The notes under the pieces: generated by a model
Databases searched by the model: none
Told to the model about the DNA's origin: nothing
The model's input: only the letters and a program-made list of their open reading frames with translations
Source: Argyresthia goedartella
Taxonomy: Eukaryota; Arthropoda; Insecta; Lepidoptera; Argyresthiidae
Direction: 5' to 3'
Assembly: GCA_949825045.1 (NCBI GenBank)
Contig: OX463829.1
Span: 5,952,001 to 6,016,000, forward strand
Length of the DNA stretch: 64,000 bases
Position numbers and translations under genes: made by a program
Part shown: in pieces, positions 52,360-62,788 of the stretch
How positions within the stretch are numbered: position 1 is the stretch's first letter
Layout of the letters: the number at the start of each line of letters is the position of its first letter

Positions 52360-52645
52360 GTCAAAGTCAAATTTCTTTATTACTGTAGATAATTACTTAT
52401 ACTTAGCAAACGTAATTTTTTTCCTCTTCTCTACATTGGACCACTGTGGGAGAGAAGAGCGTAGAAACTCCCACAGATTGATTTTTAGATCTTTTTTAAA
52501 AATTGGTTGTGCTTAACTAATACAAATATGTATTTTTTTATTATTATGATTAATCAGCAGGAATAAATAATTACAAGACTAATAACAGCAAGGTCTGTGT
52601 TGAGCCAGATTAACCCCATACAGTCCCGTCATTTAAGTAATCTTG
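52360..52645. repeat. dispersed repeat, paired with 40255-40450
   Basis: AAAGTCAAAGTCAAATTTCT, then CTACATTGGACCACTGTGGG and ACTCCCACAGATTGATTTTT. It looks like the 3' end of a LINE in inverse orientation (TTTATT-rich end at the left). Confidence 0.5.
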
Positions 52646-52974
52646 AACATTGTGATATCCCTTTTTCGATAAAGTCGCTTTAACATGCTTTTTAAATTGC
52701 TCAAATGGCAATTTCAAAGACGATGCGATAGTGCTGGCCGAGTCAAACTCAGATTCTCTAGGAATCTATCGAGGAAAAGAAAAAGCAACAAAAAGCAATA
52801 GAAACGTACACGGCCAGAAAATATCCAGTAAACTAGCAGTCTCAAATTCTTAATTTACTAGGCCGCCTAAACAGTGGCCTGTCATACCCAGAAAGTTCAC
52901 CTCCAAATGGGCAATGGTTCCAGGTCAAAGAGCTCAGCTGCCGCCGAGCCTGCTCGTTGAGCTTACCCCTACAG

Positions 52975-53018
52975 TGAGCGCGCAGCCGACGGCCGTGCCC
53001 GCGCCGATGGACTACCAG
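52975..53018 (+). CDS. Sympk: symplekin exon 14 (short, inferred)
   Basis: The acceptor is TTACCCCTACAG ending at 52974 and the donor GTCAGT starts at 53019. The exon is 44 bases, reading VSAQPTAVPAPMDYQ when joined to the one carried base of exon 13, and it leaves in phase 0, as the last exon needs. The GC-rich codon use matches the other exons. The region is a low-complexity Pro/Ala tail, so homology cannot confirm it; another small exon between 49892 and 52974 could have been missed. Confidence 0.6.
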
Positions 53019-53139
53019 GTCAGTACGGGCGGTTTGTGGCCCTAAAGCGTCTTGCTGTCTGTCCATATACCTTTAAGGTTCCTTACCTGAAGGGGGAAGT
53101 GTGAGTAAGGCTCGCAATTGAGCGTTTTTTATTTTTTTA

Positions 53140-53960
53140 ACTATCTATGTATATAAAATCAAAGTCCTGACTGATATAACAGGGCACAGCCTAATCCGCT
53201 GGTCCTAGAGACGTGAAACTTTTTACAGTGGTTCCTTATATAGCGTAGGGTAGCACTAAGAACGGATTTGGCGAAATTCATCCCCTAAGGGGGGTCTGAA
53301 ACGCAACTACGAAAACTTTATAAATGTTCCCACTACTAAGGGTTATACTAGACATAAAAAAACTGCTTGACCTATGAAGTTGTTTTAATTTGGCAGGTAG
53401 GTAGTTTAAATATGTGAGACGTCAGTTCAGTAAAGTTTTTATTGAAATATGCCCCTATAAGGGGGAAAAGGGGAGGTTAGATTTTGTACGAAAATCTGAA
53501 GCTACTCGACCTATGAATGTGTTAATTTGGCAGATAGGAAGCTGAACAATGCTGGCGATCAGCTCAGTAAGCGATTTTTTATAAGTTCTGCCCCCACAAG
53601 TTGGAAAAAGGTGGGAATTCTGCCCCCACAAGTTGGAAAAAGGTGGGAGGGTGAGGCGGTTAGAGTTGTAAGTCACTCATTAACTGTGTCAGGTAGGTAT
53701 AGAGGAGGCGCCTAAATGACTAACGAGGGCTTTGGCAATAGGGACATATTAAGCGGTTGGAGGGGAGGTAGGGGGAGAAGGGAGGGGAAGTAGGAGAATG
53801 GGAGGTTAACGTTTGGGAGGCACCTGCTAGTACAGCCTATAAGCCCCGTGCAAGCTGGGCGTCAGAATGGCTGGTGGCCTGTAGCACCTGGGTCTGAGGG
53901 TATCTGGAGTATTTGCTACTATTTGCTACCGATCGTCAATAATTTCTACCTATGATATGT
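53140..53960. repeat. Helitron-like or unclassified repeat with short tandem duplication
   Basis: CTATGTATATAAAATCAAAG opens a segment of a kind common in insect genomes (GACTGATATAACAGGGCACAG). TTCTGCCCCCACAAGTTGGA plus AAAAGGTGGGA is repeated in tandem at about 53583-53649. A G-rich run (GGAGGGGAGGTAGGGGGAG) lies near 53759. No gene. Confidence 0.4.
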
Positions 53961-54019
53961 TTTTGGGAAACAATAAAACATTTTGTCTACTCCACCCAAT
54001 TACAGTTATGGTTTTAATT

Positions 54020-54718
54020 ATATAATAGTAGTTTATGTGACTGCTACATAATGGAGGGCATTAATACTCGAGAGTGGGTTTATGAAACGAGCCGAAGGCG
54101 GTTTCATAATAATATCACTCGAGAGTTTTAATGCCTAATTATGTACAGTTACGTACACTAGTTTATCTACACACATATCATAAGCTCTCTGTTGGTGAGC
54201 TAAATGGACTGTATGGGAATGATTAGAAGGGAGTATGATGGAAACACTGCGAATGAATAATACTTATTTAATTAATAAAGTATGGGACAATAAACTATGC
54301 TTTTACGCAATCGGCACAAACTCCACATGACAACGAACGTTCAAACAATTCTTCTATAAAAGGCTGTCAGTATGAAATATAAAGAATGTATATCAAAAGA
54401 GGTGGCATCCCAGCCAGTCGCCAACACTCTTTGATGTGTTCAGGAACCGCATGTTTGACCGGCATTGTGGCTCTGCAGTTTTTTAGCTTGTTCTGTAGTA
54501 CCAACTTCACAGTCAAACAAGGGGCGGCATGCAGGCGGGCGTCAGCGTTCAAAATTTGAATGTCATAATATGTAGAAAAATTACACATTATGGTCATAAT
54601 GTGTAATTTTTCAGATAAGAAATGAGTTTTTACCAAGTCGTTTAACATTATGCTGATCGTAACGTGCGGTTTTGTACGCAGTAAAGAGGGTTTATGATAC
54701 GTGTGTAGATAAACGATG
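54020..54718 (-). mobile_element. MITE family B, copy D, with insert
   Basis: TAGTAGTTTATGTGACTGCT at the left through the CTCGAGAGT hairpin, TACACTAGTTTATCTACACA (about 54162), then about 220 unrelated bases (54199-54425). The second part resumes at CTCTTTGATGTGTTCAGGAA and ends ACGTGTGTAGATAAAC (54703-54718). It contains TTACACATTATGGTCATAAT and its palindromic partner. Confidence 0.75.
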
Positions 54719-55437
54719 TTATTACGAAGCTATTAACTCCAACGCTAGAAAGTAGCAATTGGGTAGCAATTATTGGGTCTAAACAGATTAAAAGATTCTC
54801 GTGGTTGGTGCCGTATAAAGAGATTATGTATATATTTTTTTGTTTCCCAGAAATATATCATAGGTAGCAATTATTGACGATGGGTAGCATTTAGCAATTA
54901 TTCAATATACCCAGAGGCTACTGACGACCGGCGATTCTAATGCTCACCATGCAAAGACACCCTGTGCTGTAGGAACCAGAAACAGTGATCCTTCAACGAT
55001 AAACATCCAAGACTCAGGGATTGTTTCTCTTCCTTCGCGGCCTGGATTTGAACCCTCTTGAAACCCAGTGAGACCTCGCTTTTCAGGCAGAACCTGGACC
55101 ATATCTGATTCTTACAACACACGGCAAGCTTCCGTGGGGCCAGCAGAAATGTATACAAGCCAGAGTTAACTTGGCACCCGCGAGGAATTTGTTTCCCTTC
55201 CCTCTCTCGCTCGCTCTCGCCATCGACGCGTCAGTAGGACAGTGACGGACGATATGACGTCATCAGAGCGAGTTTCCAAGTTAAATTTCGCGTTTAGTAA
55301 ACCTTTATGAACTCAAGACGAGGAAGAAATAAATATCCACAGGTGTCAGATGTTTATATGTGTGTGACCTATCCTAGTGTGAGGCCAGAAGCAATGTAAA
55401 TGTTTACTTTTCTAATGATCACCAATCTTGATTTCAG

Positions 55438-55506
55438 CCCGAGATGCAATACGCGCCGCACCCCGTGGGGAATCCCCTGGAGCCTCTCCCACCGGGAATG
55501 GAATAA
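55438..55506 (+). CDS. Sympk: symplekin last exon and stop
   Basis: The acceptor is TTGATTTCAG ending at 55437. The exon reads PEMQYAPHPVGNPLEPLPPG, then Met-Glu and TAA at 55504-55506. A proline-rich EPLPPGM-type C terminus fits insect symplekin as I recall it. Phase 0 agrees with exon 14. No polyadenylation signal can be assigned firmly; AATAAA about 960 bases downstream (near 56468) is one candidate. Confidence 0.7.
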   Translation, partial: PEMQYAPHPVGNPLEPLPPGME

Positions 55507-55649
55507 GCCCACCACCGGGACACCGTCAACTAAAAGACATGGCACTGTGTTACTTGTTCGATATAGTGCTCCAAATTTGATGGCGACAAAACTTAATAAC
55601 GATGTGAACACACAGCTCCAGTCCGATTTCCATAGGTTATATTTTGAAA

Positions 55650-55745
55650 CTTTTTTAGGTTCCATACCCGAAGGGTGCCAAATGGAACCTTATTAACAAG
55701 CCTCCGTCCGTCTGTCTGTCAGCAGGCTGTATCTCATGACATAAT
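55650..55745 (+). repeat. repeat family A fragment
   Basis: TTTTAGGTTCCATACCCGAA, a CCGTCCGTCTGTCTGTC run and AGCAGGCTGTATCTCATGAC, the first third of the family A repeat. It begins 145 bases after the symplekin stop. Confidence 0.65.
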
Positions 55746-56775
55746 GTTATTTGGGATGAGAATCACAGTTGTCCAATGCTATTATTGCATTTCTATTGCA
55801 CGTCTCAAAACAGCGTATCTGCTAGATATGGTTTTAAGTGTAAGCAAATCACTTAAATTTTAATAGTCTTATGGCCGATTTCACCAACGATCCCTATCTT
55901 TTAGGCGACACTTTATTTCTTTCAGGGGCCACCTAGTGGTTGTTTTGATTTGCCCTAAATGTAAGGGTCATCTAGGCTCCTTGGGGACCCCCTAAATATA
56001 AGAGTCCGTCCACCGAAACAATCGCTAGATAGCTTAGAAATAGAGCTAAGTGTCCCTTAACTGTTGGTGAAATCGGGCATTAGGCCTATAGCCTTTTTAA
56101 GTATTATCTGGAGATCGAGCCCTGCTCGGAGGTTGGTTGGTGCAGTTTGTCGCGCCGATAACAAAGCATCAGACTGCACATCACTCATTATAGGCTGTTA
56201 TACCGTTATACCTACGAAGCTGAATGATTAAATGCCTGTGATATGTAACTAAAAAATAGCGTGTTTGCATATCCAAGCAAGGAGGATGTATTTAGATTCG
56301 ACGCATTTGAACGAACGAACCTTTTTGGTTAGGCTTCTCCCTCCGACGCACTAAATACTGTCACGTGATGTTAGGGCGGGAATCTCACGGGAAATTGTGA
56401 TTGATTGATTTGAGATGAAATGATGTTATTTTTTGATTGTCATTGGAATTTCTGCCTCTTTTATTAAAATAAAGTGAAATAATCAGTCTTGCATCAACAT
56501 GGAATGAAGTTTATTTTTGTCGTTGTTAGTTCTGCCTTATTTTCACTGCCATAAAGTGGAATTACCGATCCCATTGTCAAAAATCTCCTTTTCCCAGTTA
56601 AGTTAGATCGATTTTTCGCCCCCAGAAAGTCCCATAACCCCTCGTTTTTTTTGAGTGGTAATAAAATTTAAAACCTATAACAGGTTTTTGGTTACTACAG
56701 TATCCAAGTGTGCTCGAGGGGATATAGCAAATTTCATCGAAAACTAGCGCCGTTTTCGAGAACTCAAAACATATG
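55746..56775. other. downstream of symplekin, no gene recognised
   Basis: It contains several possible polyadenylation hexamers (for example AATAAA near 56468) but nothing decisive. GGCGACACTTTATTTCTTTC near 55902 resembles repeat debris. Confidence 0.4.
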
Positions 56776-57475
56776 TACAGTGGATTTCGGGTATAACGAC
56801 GATCAAGGGACGCCATTTTTCAATTTTGAAATGAATTCCGCCTTTTCTTCACCAGTGAATTATGACCCATACTTATGACAAAAAAAAAGTTGCTACTCAG
56901 AAAACCACTTTGTAACTGAACCATAAATTTAACTCCGAAACGTACACGCTTGCCTACCTACTTAACTAATACACTATAAACGAAAGTTAAGGTCTCCACA
57001 GTTGCTGACCATCTGTGTATATGTAAACAAAACATAAGATAGCTCTCGTGTCTTTGACAGCCGACTCCGGTCGCAATATCTGCATGAGATTTATAGGAAT
57101 GTGTTACAAATTATTCATTAACCTTTTGACCGCCCTACATCAAATACAAAATGTGTCACTCACACGCAAAACATGTTTGCTGTGCTATGCAAAATACAAC
57201 TGAATTCAAACGAGGAAGGTCTCTTAATATAAAAAATATAGTCGGCCATAGCCGTGGCGCCATCGCCAGTGGCAAGACAGTTGTCGGCCAGTGCCGACTG
57301 GGGCGGTGAAAAGGTTAAAAACATTCGCTACACCCGAACTCGGCGTTATATCCAAAGTCGCTATAGCTACATGAATTGTGTATTAAAGTATGCTTTAAAT
57401 GCGAGGGACTGAGATTTAAGGTCGCTATAGCTAAATGGTCGAAACAATTAAGGCATACAATTAATGAAATCCACT
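56776..57475. mobile_element. pogo/Tc1-like MITE with TA flanks
   Basis: CAGTGGATTTC (starting about 56777) preceded by TA and GAAATCCACTG (ending about 57474) followed by TA are inverse ends. The left end continues GGGTATAACGACGATC, reminiscent of pogo/Tigger ends. No ORF. Confidence 0.6.
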
Positions 57476-57799
57476 GTAGTTACAAATATTCTTCGTTTAA
57501 TAGTATAAGGTGGCACCTACAGTGAATATAATATCCATCGCAATATCTACAGATAAAGAAAAGGTTAAAAACAGTCGCTACACCCGAACTTGGCGCTATA
57601 TCCAAAGTCGCTATAGCTACATGAATTGTGTACTAAAGTATGCTTTAAATGCGAGGGACTTAGATTTAAGGTCGCTATAGCTAAATGGTCGCAACAATTA
57701 AGGCATACAATTAATGAAATCCACTGTAGTTACAAATATTCTTCGTTTAATAGTATAAGGTGGCACCTACAGTGAATATAATATCCATCGCAATATCTG
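57311..57799. repeat. tandem duplication, period 250 bp
   Basis: 57311-57560 and 57561-57799 are direct copies with a few substitutions (CATTCGCTACACCCGAACTC versus CAGTCGCTACACCCGAACTT). The duplication covers the right end of the pogo-like element and its flank, so the terminal GAAATCCACTG is present twice. Confidence 0.9.
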
Positions 57800-58217
57800 T
57801 AAAATTAAAAAAAAATACGATTCAGACCACAATTTTTATACACGAACCGTCTTTTCTAGCGATTTGATCGGCCAATTTGTCTATGGGGAAGAAATCTATC
57901 AAATTATTTCCACGTAGAGGGTGCCAAGAGTAAGTAAGCAAAGAGTTTCGTTCATCTGAGGTTGCAAATAAATCACAGAGTAAGTAAGTAAAGCAAGTTT
58001 AGGCAAAGAGGTTGGAATCAGAGCAATGAATTATTAATATCCTAAGAACTTTGTTGTTTTCAATGTTTGACATGTTACAAACACACAGCGCCCTCTACAA
58101 GACAGTTGTGCGTAATCTTCTCCATTACAATGGTAATGCGATTGAGATCAGAAATACTTATTAAGGCTACTGAATGCACAGACGTAAACTGAAGGTTTGA
58201 CAGAAACTCAAAGATAT

Positions 58218-58345
58218 GCCTTCCCTGTCTCTCGCTCGAGAACTGTTATGCTATCACTGTTTCTCGCTAGAGAACTGATATACTATCACTGTTTCTCGCT
58301 TGAGAACTGATATGCTATCACTGTTTCTCGCTCGAGAACTGACAG
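58218..58345. repeat. 32-bp minisatellite, about 4 units
   Basis: The unit is TCTCGCTCGAGAACTGTTAT then GCTATCACTGTT. Variants alter the CTCGAG core (CTAGAG, CTTGAG). Confidence 0.85.
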
Positions 58346-58434
58346 TTGAGATCTACCTCGAGGAGACGTCTGTGCATTAGGCGACGAATGGATTAAATGT
58401 TGTGATTTCAATTATGTAGTATATATGTTAACGG

Positions 58435-59700
58435 TAATCAGTATAATCCGGTATTCTATATAATCCGTAGGCAATGTAAAGAATGCCTAAAACGCGTAGG
58501 TTATGTATGAAATATTATTTATTTTATACTTTGCCTAGATATTATATACAATACCGAATGCGCAGCCGGTAATTTATATAAAAGCGTAAAACACTGCGGT
58601 AGCTTAGGTGAAGGAAAGGGTGTGAGCGAAGCCTTGTTTTGCCCTGATATTCGCTTACTTTTCACATTGCCGGTGGCAAAATAGGTAGTCGATACAATCC
58701 CTAGGAATTGTATATGTCACCGGAAGATAGTCAAAACCGTCAGTTGATCAACTACCAGATAGTAAACCAGACCGACAGGGTTTAGAATTTACGTTTCTTT
58801 TGTTCTTACATGTCAACCTAACACGAAGACTATTCGGGGACTTCGCTGCGCTCGCCCACTCTAGTCTTCACCTAAGCTACCGCAGTGATTGCCCTGGTAT
58901 TTCGTTTGCAATTCAAGTTTAAACCAATTTACTATTTAACGGTTTTAACCGTTAGTTGATCAACTACCGCGTCATATAGTATGCAGTACGCCTCGGTTTA
59001 CTATCTGTCGATAGTTGACCAACTTACGAGAAAAAAAAACCGTTAGTTGATCAACTGACGGTTTTGACTATCTTACGGTGACATACATTACCTAGTATGG
59101 ACATTAATATTAATAATATTTCATACATTGCTTGAACGCCCCATATTATATATATCGCAGTTAGTTGGTTAAATCAGACACTTAACTAACTCTCTAGCTA
59201 GACCGTTAATTAAATACCGACGTTTAACCAAGTCACTAAAGTTCCGTCAGACAAGTGAGTGAACGAAACTTTAACGAGTTGTTAAACTACTAAACGTTCC
59301 TAGGCAACAAGACATTTATATTTTATGTGTGATTAAGTTTATGTTTGAAGTATTTTTGTTGTTCTTACATGTTCAACCTAACACGAAGGATAAAGGGGGC
59401 TTCGCTTCGCTCACCCCCTTTATCCTTCACCTATGCTACCGCAATGTTTTGCCCAGAAGCTGTGAAAATAAGCTGTTGTCGTGACTCGTGACGCCATCTT
59501 GTTTTCCAAAACGCCGGCTTTCGGTAAGATAGATTGTTACACGTTTTCGACGATGCTTTATTTAAATCAAAATGCTAGTGACTTGGTTAAACGTCGGTAT
59601 TTAAGTAACGGTCTAGAGAGTTAGTTAAGTGTCTGATTTAACCAACCAACTGCGACATATACATTGGATTGTATAGAATACCTGCATTATATATATTGCC
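58435..59700. mobile_element. stack of nested foldback MITEs
   Basis: At least four nested inverse pairs: GGTATTCTATATAATCC (58451) / GGATTGTATAGAATACC (about 59665); GCGGTAGCTTAGGTGAAGG (58591) / CTTCACCTAAGCTACCGC (about 58866); GTCACCGGAAGATAGTCAAA (58715) / TTTGACTATCTTACGGTGAC (about 59063); GTTAGTTGGTTAAATCAGAC (about 59160) / GTCTGATTTAACCAACCAAC (about 59632). The pairs nest and partly interleave, so insertions into insertions are likely. Confidence 0.75.
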
Positions 59701-59711
59701 GGTAACAGATA

Positions 59712-60150
59712 CATATATTTATCTACACACATATCATAAACCCTCTTTACTGCGTACAAAAACCGCACGTTACGATCAGCATAATGTTAAACTACTTGGT
59801 AAAAACTCATTTCTTATCTGAAAAATTACACATTATGACTATAATGTGTAATTTTTCTACATATTATGACATTCAAATTTCGAACGCCGACGCCCGCCTG
59901 CGAGAAGTTGGTACTACAGAACAAGTTAAACAATTGCAGAGCCACAATGCCGGTCAAACATGCGGTTCCTGAACACATCAAAGAGAGCTTACGATATGTG
60001 TGTAGATAAACTAGTGTATGTAACTATACATAATTAGGCATTAAAACTCTCGAGTGATATTATTATAAAACTCGCCTTCGGCTCGTTTCATAAACCCACT
60101 CTCGAGTGTTAAGTTATTATGTAGCAGTCACATAAACTACTATAGTAAGC
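59712..60150 (+). mobile_element. MITE family B, copy E (most complete)
   Basis: TTTATCTACACACATATCAT at the left, a palindrome ATTACACATTATGACTATAA / TGTGTAAT, CGAACGCCGACGCCCGCCTG, GAGCTTACGATATGTGTGTA, then the second half with CTCGCCTTCGGCTCG and TAGCAGTCACATAAACTACT at the right. Confidence 0.8.
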
Positions 60151-60668
60151 GATTTTGAGTGGGCCTCGTGGGTATTATGAATTATAGCGCGTGTGCGTTA
60201 TTTATTATATTTTTTTAAATAAAGCGTTATTCTTAAAGACATTCTTTAAGTTCTTTTTCATCATTATTTTTCTGTGACTGTTACTGCTTTTGCTTTTGTT
60301 TCTACTTCCAGTTTGGTTAAAATAAAAACTACGAAATATGTTAAGTTATAGTTTATTATCTAATTATGTAGGACAGGTTTACAAATATTGTTTAATGCTA
60401 AGTCTAACTAACTAGGTACAGTAAGCTTACCCAATTTTCTCAAAAACGCAATTGCTCTTGAGAACTTGCTTAGTATCTACGCATAGACATCTAAAAGTTT
60501 ACTTAAGTCTATCTACCTCATTTGAGGGTATACTTTTCTATCTTCGGCGATATCGCTTTAACGATATTATCCACAGAGTAGGGAGTATCTGAAAATATAC
60601 CACAATAGTTTAAAATACGCCATTAGGTACGTAAATAAAGAGGTGTTTACCCGGAGGGGCCCACACAA
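60151..60668. other. no feature recognised
   Basis: AT-rich sequence between two transposon copies. Confidence 0.4.
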
Positions 60669-61185
60669 ATACAGGGATACTGGTAAGTCTACCTAAATAC
60701 GTTGGGAGATGCTAGCATAGGTCAAAACTAACCGTAACAATGGTTAGTTTGACCTACGCTAGCATATACGAAACGCCCTACCCAAAAAAATACCGTTTTC
60801 GCGTTTTAGGAATTAAAATATTTTTGAAGAGAAACGTCACTTTTACTCATATTTCGTACTAATTCTTTATTATTTTTTTTGACTTAACCTCTCACCGACC
60901 GACCCCATCCTTCTTGAGGCATTGCGATTTTGAACCTCATGCCATGGAAATAAAATTCAAAACCTATAAGGGGAAAATGTGTTGTCGGTGTGAAGTTGAG
61001 TGTCACCAAAAAATATACTTAGTAACTGTTTGTGCAAACAATTCTTAAAATATTTACAGTTCGCTAGCATTTCAAAATGGTACAATATTCAAATAAAATG
61101 GTTATTCTTGGAAAAACGGCGATAAAGAAGATCAGGTAGCGGGCTCAAAGATGAGCGTTGCTTTAAAAAGATATTGTAGTGCCAT
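60669..61185 (+). mobile_element. TIR element family D, second copy (left half)
   Basis: CAGGGATACTGGTAAGTCTA, CGTTGGGAGATGCTAGCA, GAAACGTCACTTTTAC and AAGAAGATCAGGTAGCGGGC follow the same order as in the satellite-bearing copy (37312-37800). An extra inverse of the inner end (GGTTAGTTTGACCTACGCTA) sits at 60742. It stops where the satellite would begin and the LINE 5' end starts. Confidence 0.7.
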
Positions 61186-61575
61186 GGTGCCAGAGTCAGA
61201 GTCAGAGTCATTTTTTTAGCCGTCGAGACACCGTACCGAGCAGTAGTGTTTATCCCTCACTCAGTATATCTCAACTTCAACAAATTAACATACAATTATA
61301 TTAGCCAAGCAACTGTGATCGCTTTGACTGGAGAACAACGACGAGCATCGCATCCAAGTGCTTCTGCCTACTCAGCGCTGCGAATCAATCGTCGGCCGGA
61401 CTCGTACCGTTTCGTCACCCGCTCGTGAGTAAGAAGATACCTGCCTGTCACAGCTCTCTGCCACACACTTGTAGCTCAAGATCCGTCGTCGCCCGCATTG
61501 CATAGCAACGCGCAACGGTCTTTCGTAACGTCATCACCTCGCTTGCCACCTTCACTCGCTGGTACACACTACAAT

Positions 61576-62568
61576 ATGTTTACCTGCCTTGCTTGTGAGC
61601 AGCCTGCCGACCAAGATGAAGTTATTAAATGCATACTCCCTAATTGCGACAACAGGTACGACCAATGTGTTGGCCTAAACAATAGAAATTTCCGAGCGAG
61701 ACAAGTTGATTGGTCCTGCCCCGTTTGTGTAAACAAGGTTCCTAAGGGAGACAACAGCAACACTCCATTGAAAACCTCATCACAATATGAAAATGTGACC
61801 GAGCGAAGGCAAACGACCCGGGACGATGAATTTATAAACTCGCTGCGCGCTGACATCCTCGACATCATCAGAGTGGATCTGACACCAATGATCCGTAACA
61901 TCATGTCTTCCGAGCTAAAACAGTTGCGCGAATACACCACCGAGCTAAAACAATCGCTTGAATTCTCGCAGGCCGAAATAGTCCAGTTGAAGGACGACTT
62001 AGTCCGAGTACAGATCGCCAACAATAACTTGACCAAAAAATACAGCGAGCAAGAGACCCGCATGTCAAACCTGGAGCAAGACCTCGCCAAGCAGCAACAA
62101 TGGGAACGCCTTCAGAATCTGGAAATTTTCGGGATACCCGAAGTCGAGAACGAGTCCTTAGAAGACGTGACCATCAAGCTTGCCCAGCACGCAGGCGTTG
62201 ATCTCCAGCAGGACCAGGTCGGCTTCGCGCACCGTATCCAGCCTAAAGTCCCTGCCCCTGGCCGTCCGCGCGCAATCGTTGTTCATTTAAAAAACCGTAG
62301 CACAAAGGATCAGTTATACTATGCCTTCCGTAAATGTCGCGGATTCACTTCCGCTGATATCGGTATGAATGGGGAGCCAAAGGCTATTCATGTCAACGAA
62401 CATTTAACTCCACGTAACAAGGAATTGCTAAAAAAATGCAAAGCAAAAGCAAAAGACTGCGGGTACAAATTCGTATGGACAAAAAACTGCCATATCTATG
62501 TCAGGAAAATAGAAAAAGCACCCTTCATACTGGTTTCATCGGAATTGGATCTAAAGAAAATTTTATAA
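61576..62568 (+). CDS. LINE ORF1 with zinc-finger head and FP25K-like domain
   Basis: 330 residues from the ATG at 61576; 26 upstream in-frame codons look like UTR. The head MFTCLACEQPADQDEVIKCI, NCDNRYDQCVGL, WSCPVCVNK is PHD-like, but the His is Tyr (NRYDQC). Next is PKGDNSNTP, a segment shared with the other ORF1 (RGDNSNTP), then a long coiled-coil stretch (about residues 95-190), then LEIFGIPEVENESLEDVTIK, RAIVVHLKNRSTKDQLYYAF and HVNEHLTPRNKELLKKCKAK. It probably binds element RNA. Confidence 0.85.
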   Translation: MFTCLACEQPADQDEVIKCILPNCDNRYDQCVGLNNRNFRARQVDWSCPVCVNKVPKGDNSNTPLKTSSQYENVTERRQTTRDDEFINSLRADILDIIRVDLTPMIRNIMSSELKQLREYTTELKQSLEFSQAEIVQLKDDLVRVQIANNNLTKKYSEQETRMSNLEQDLAKQQQWERLQNLEIFGIPEVENESLEDVTIKLAQHAGVDLQQDQVGFAHRIQPKVPAPGRPRAIVVHLKNRSTKDQLYYAFRKCRGFTSADIGMNGEPKAIHVNEHLTPRNKELLKKCKAKAKDCGYKFVWTKNCHIYVRKIEKAPFILVSSELDLKKIL

Positions 62569-62788
62569 TAACTGGTCGACCTTTGTTTGTTATAAGTCCA
62601 TGTAACCTATCTGTTATATTACACTCTCATACACACATTAACACACTCTTACTAACTACACAATACAAACACCCGCAACTACCTACACACCCACCATTTC
62701 TCAATCACTAACATTTATTATTTGATATATTCTCTCAAAAACCTGCAAATAACCAATACCTACAACAGTCAGCAAACGTCCAAACATT

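Larger units (their letters stand above)
54..55506 (+). other. Sympk: symplekin gene (5' end outside window), 15 exons recognised
   Basis: Fifteen exons with GT-AG borders join in phase into 981 codons plus stop. Order and content follow symplekin: N-terminal HEAT-like region (exons 1-3), charged linker (exon 3), then the conserved C-terminal block with the [17 protein letters not shown] and VWEGWIKCC-type motifs. Symplekin is a nuclear scaffold for the cleavage/polyadenylation factor CPSF, CstF64 and the Ssu72 phosphatase, and is shared with the histone 3'-end machinery. The exons are GC-rich, in contrast to the AT-rich, transposon-filled introns. The start codon and first exons lie before base 1. 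No alternative family fits. Assignment is from recognition of the protein, not from a search. Confidence 0.93.

Noticed and set aside
49892..52974. A further symplekin exon between exons 13 and 14
   Set aside because: I looked for a GC-rich, phase-compatible stretch with splice sites and saw none. Exons 13 and 14 join in phase directly, but a very small exon cannot be excluded.
61246..61428. 60-codon ORF before the second LINE ORF1
   Set aside because: Lies in the 5' UTR and has no recognisable content.
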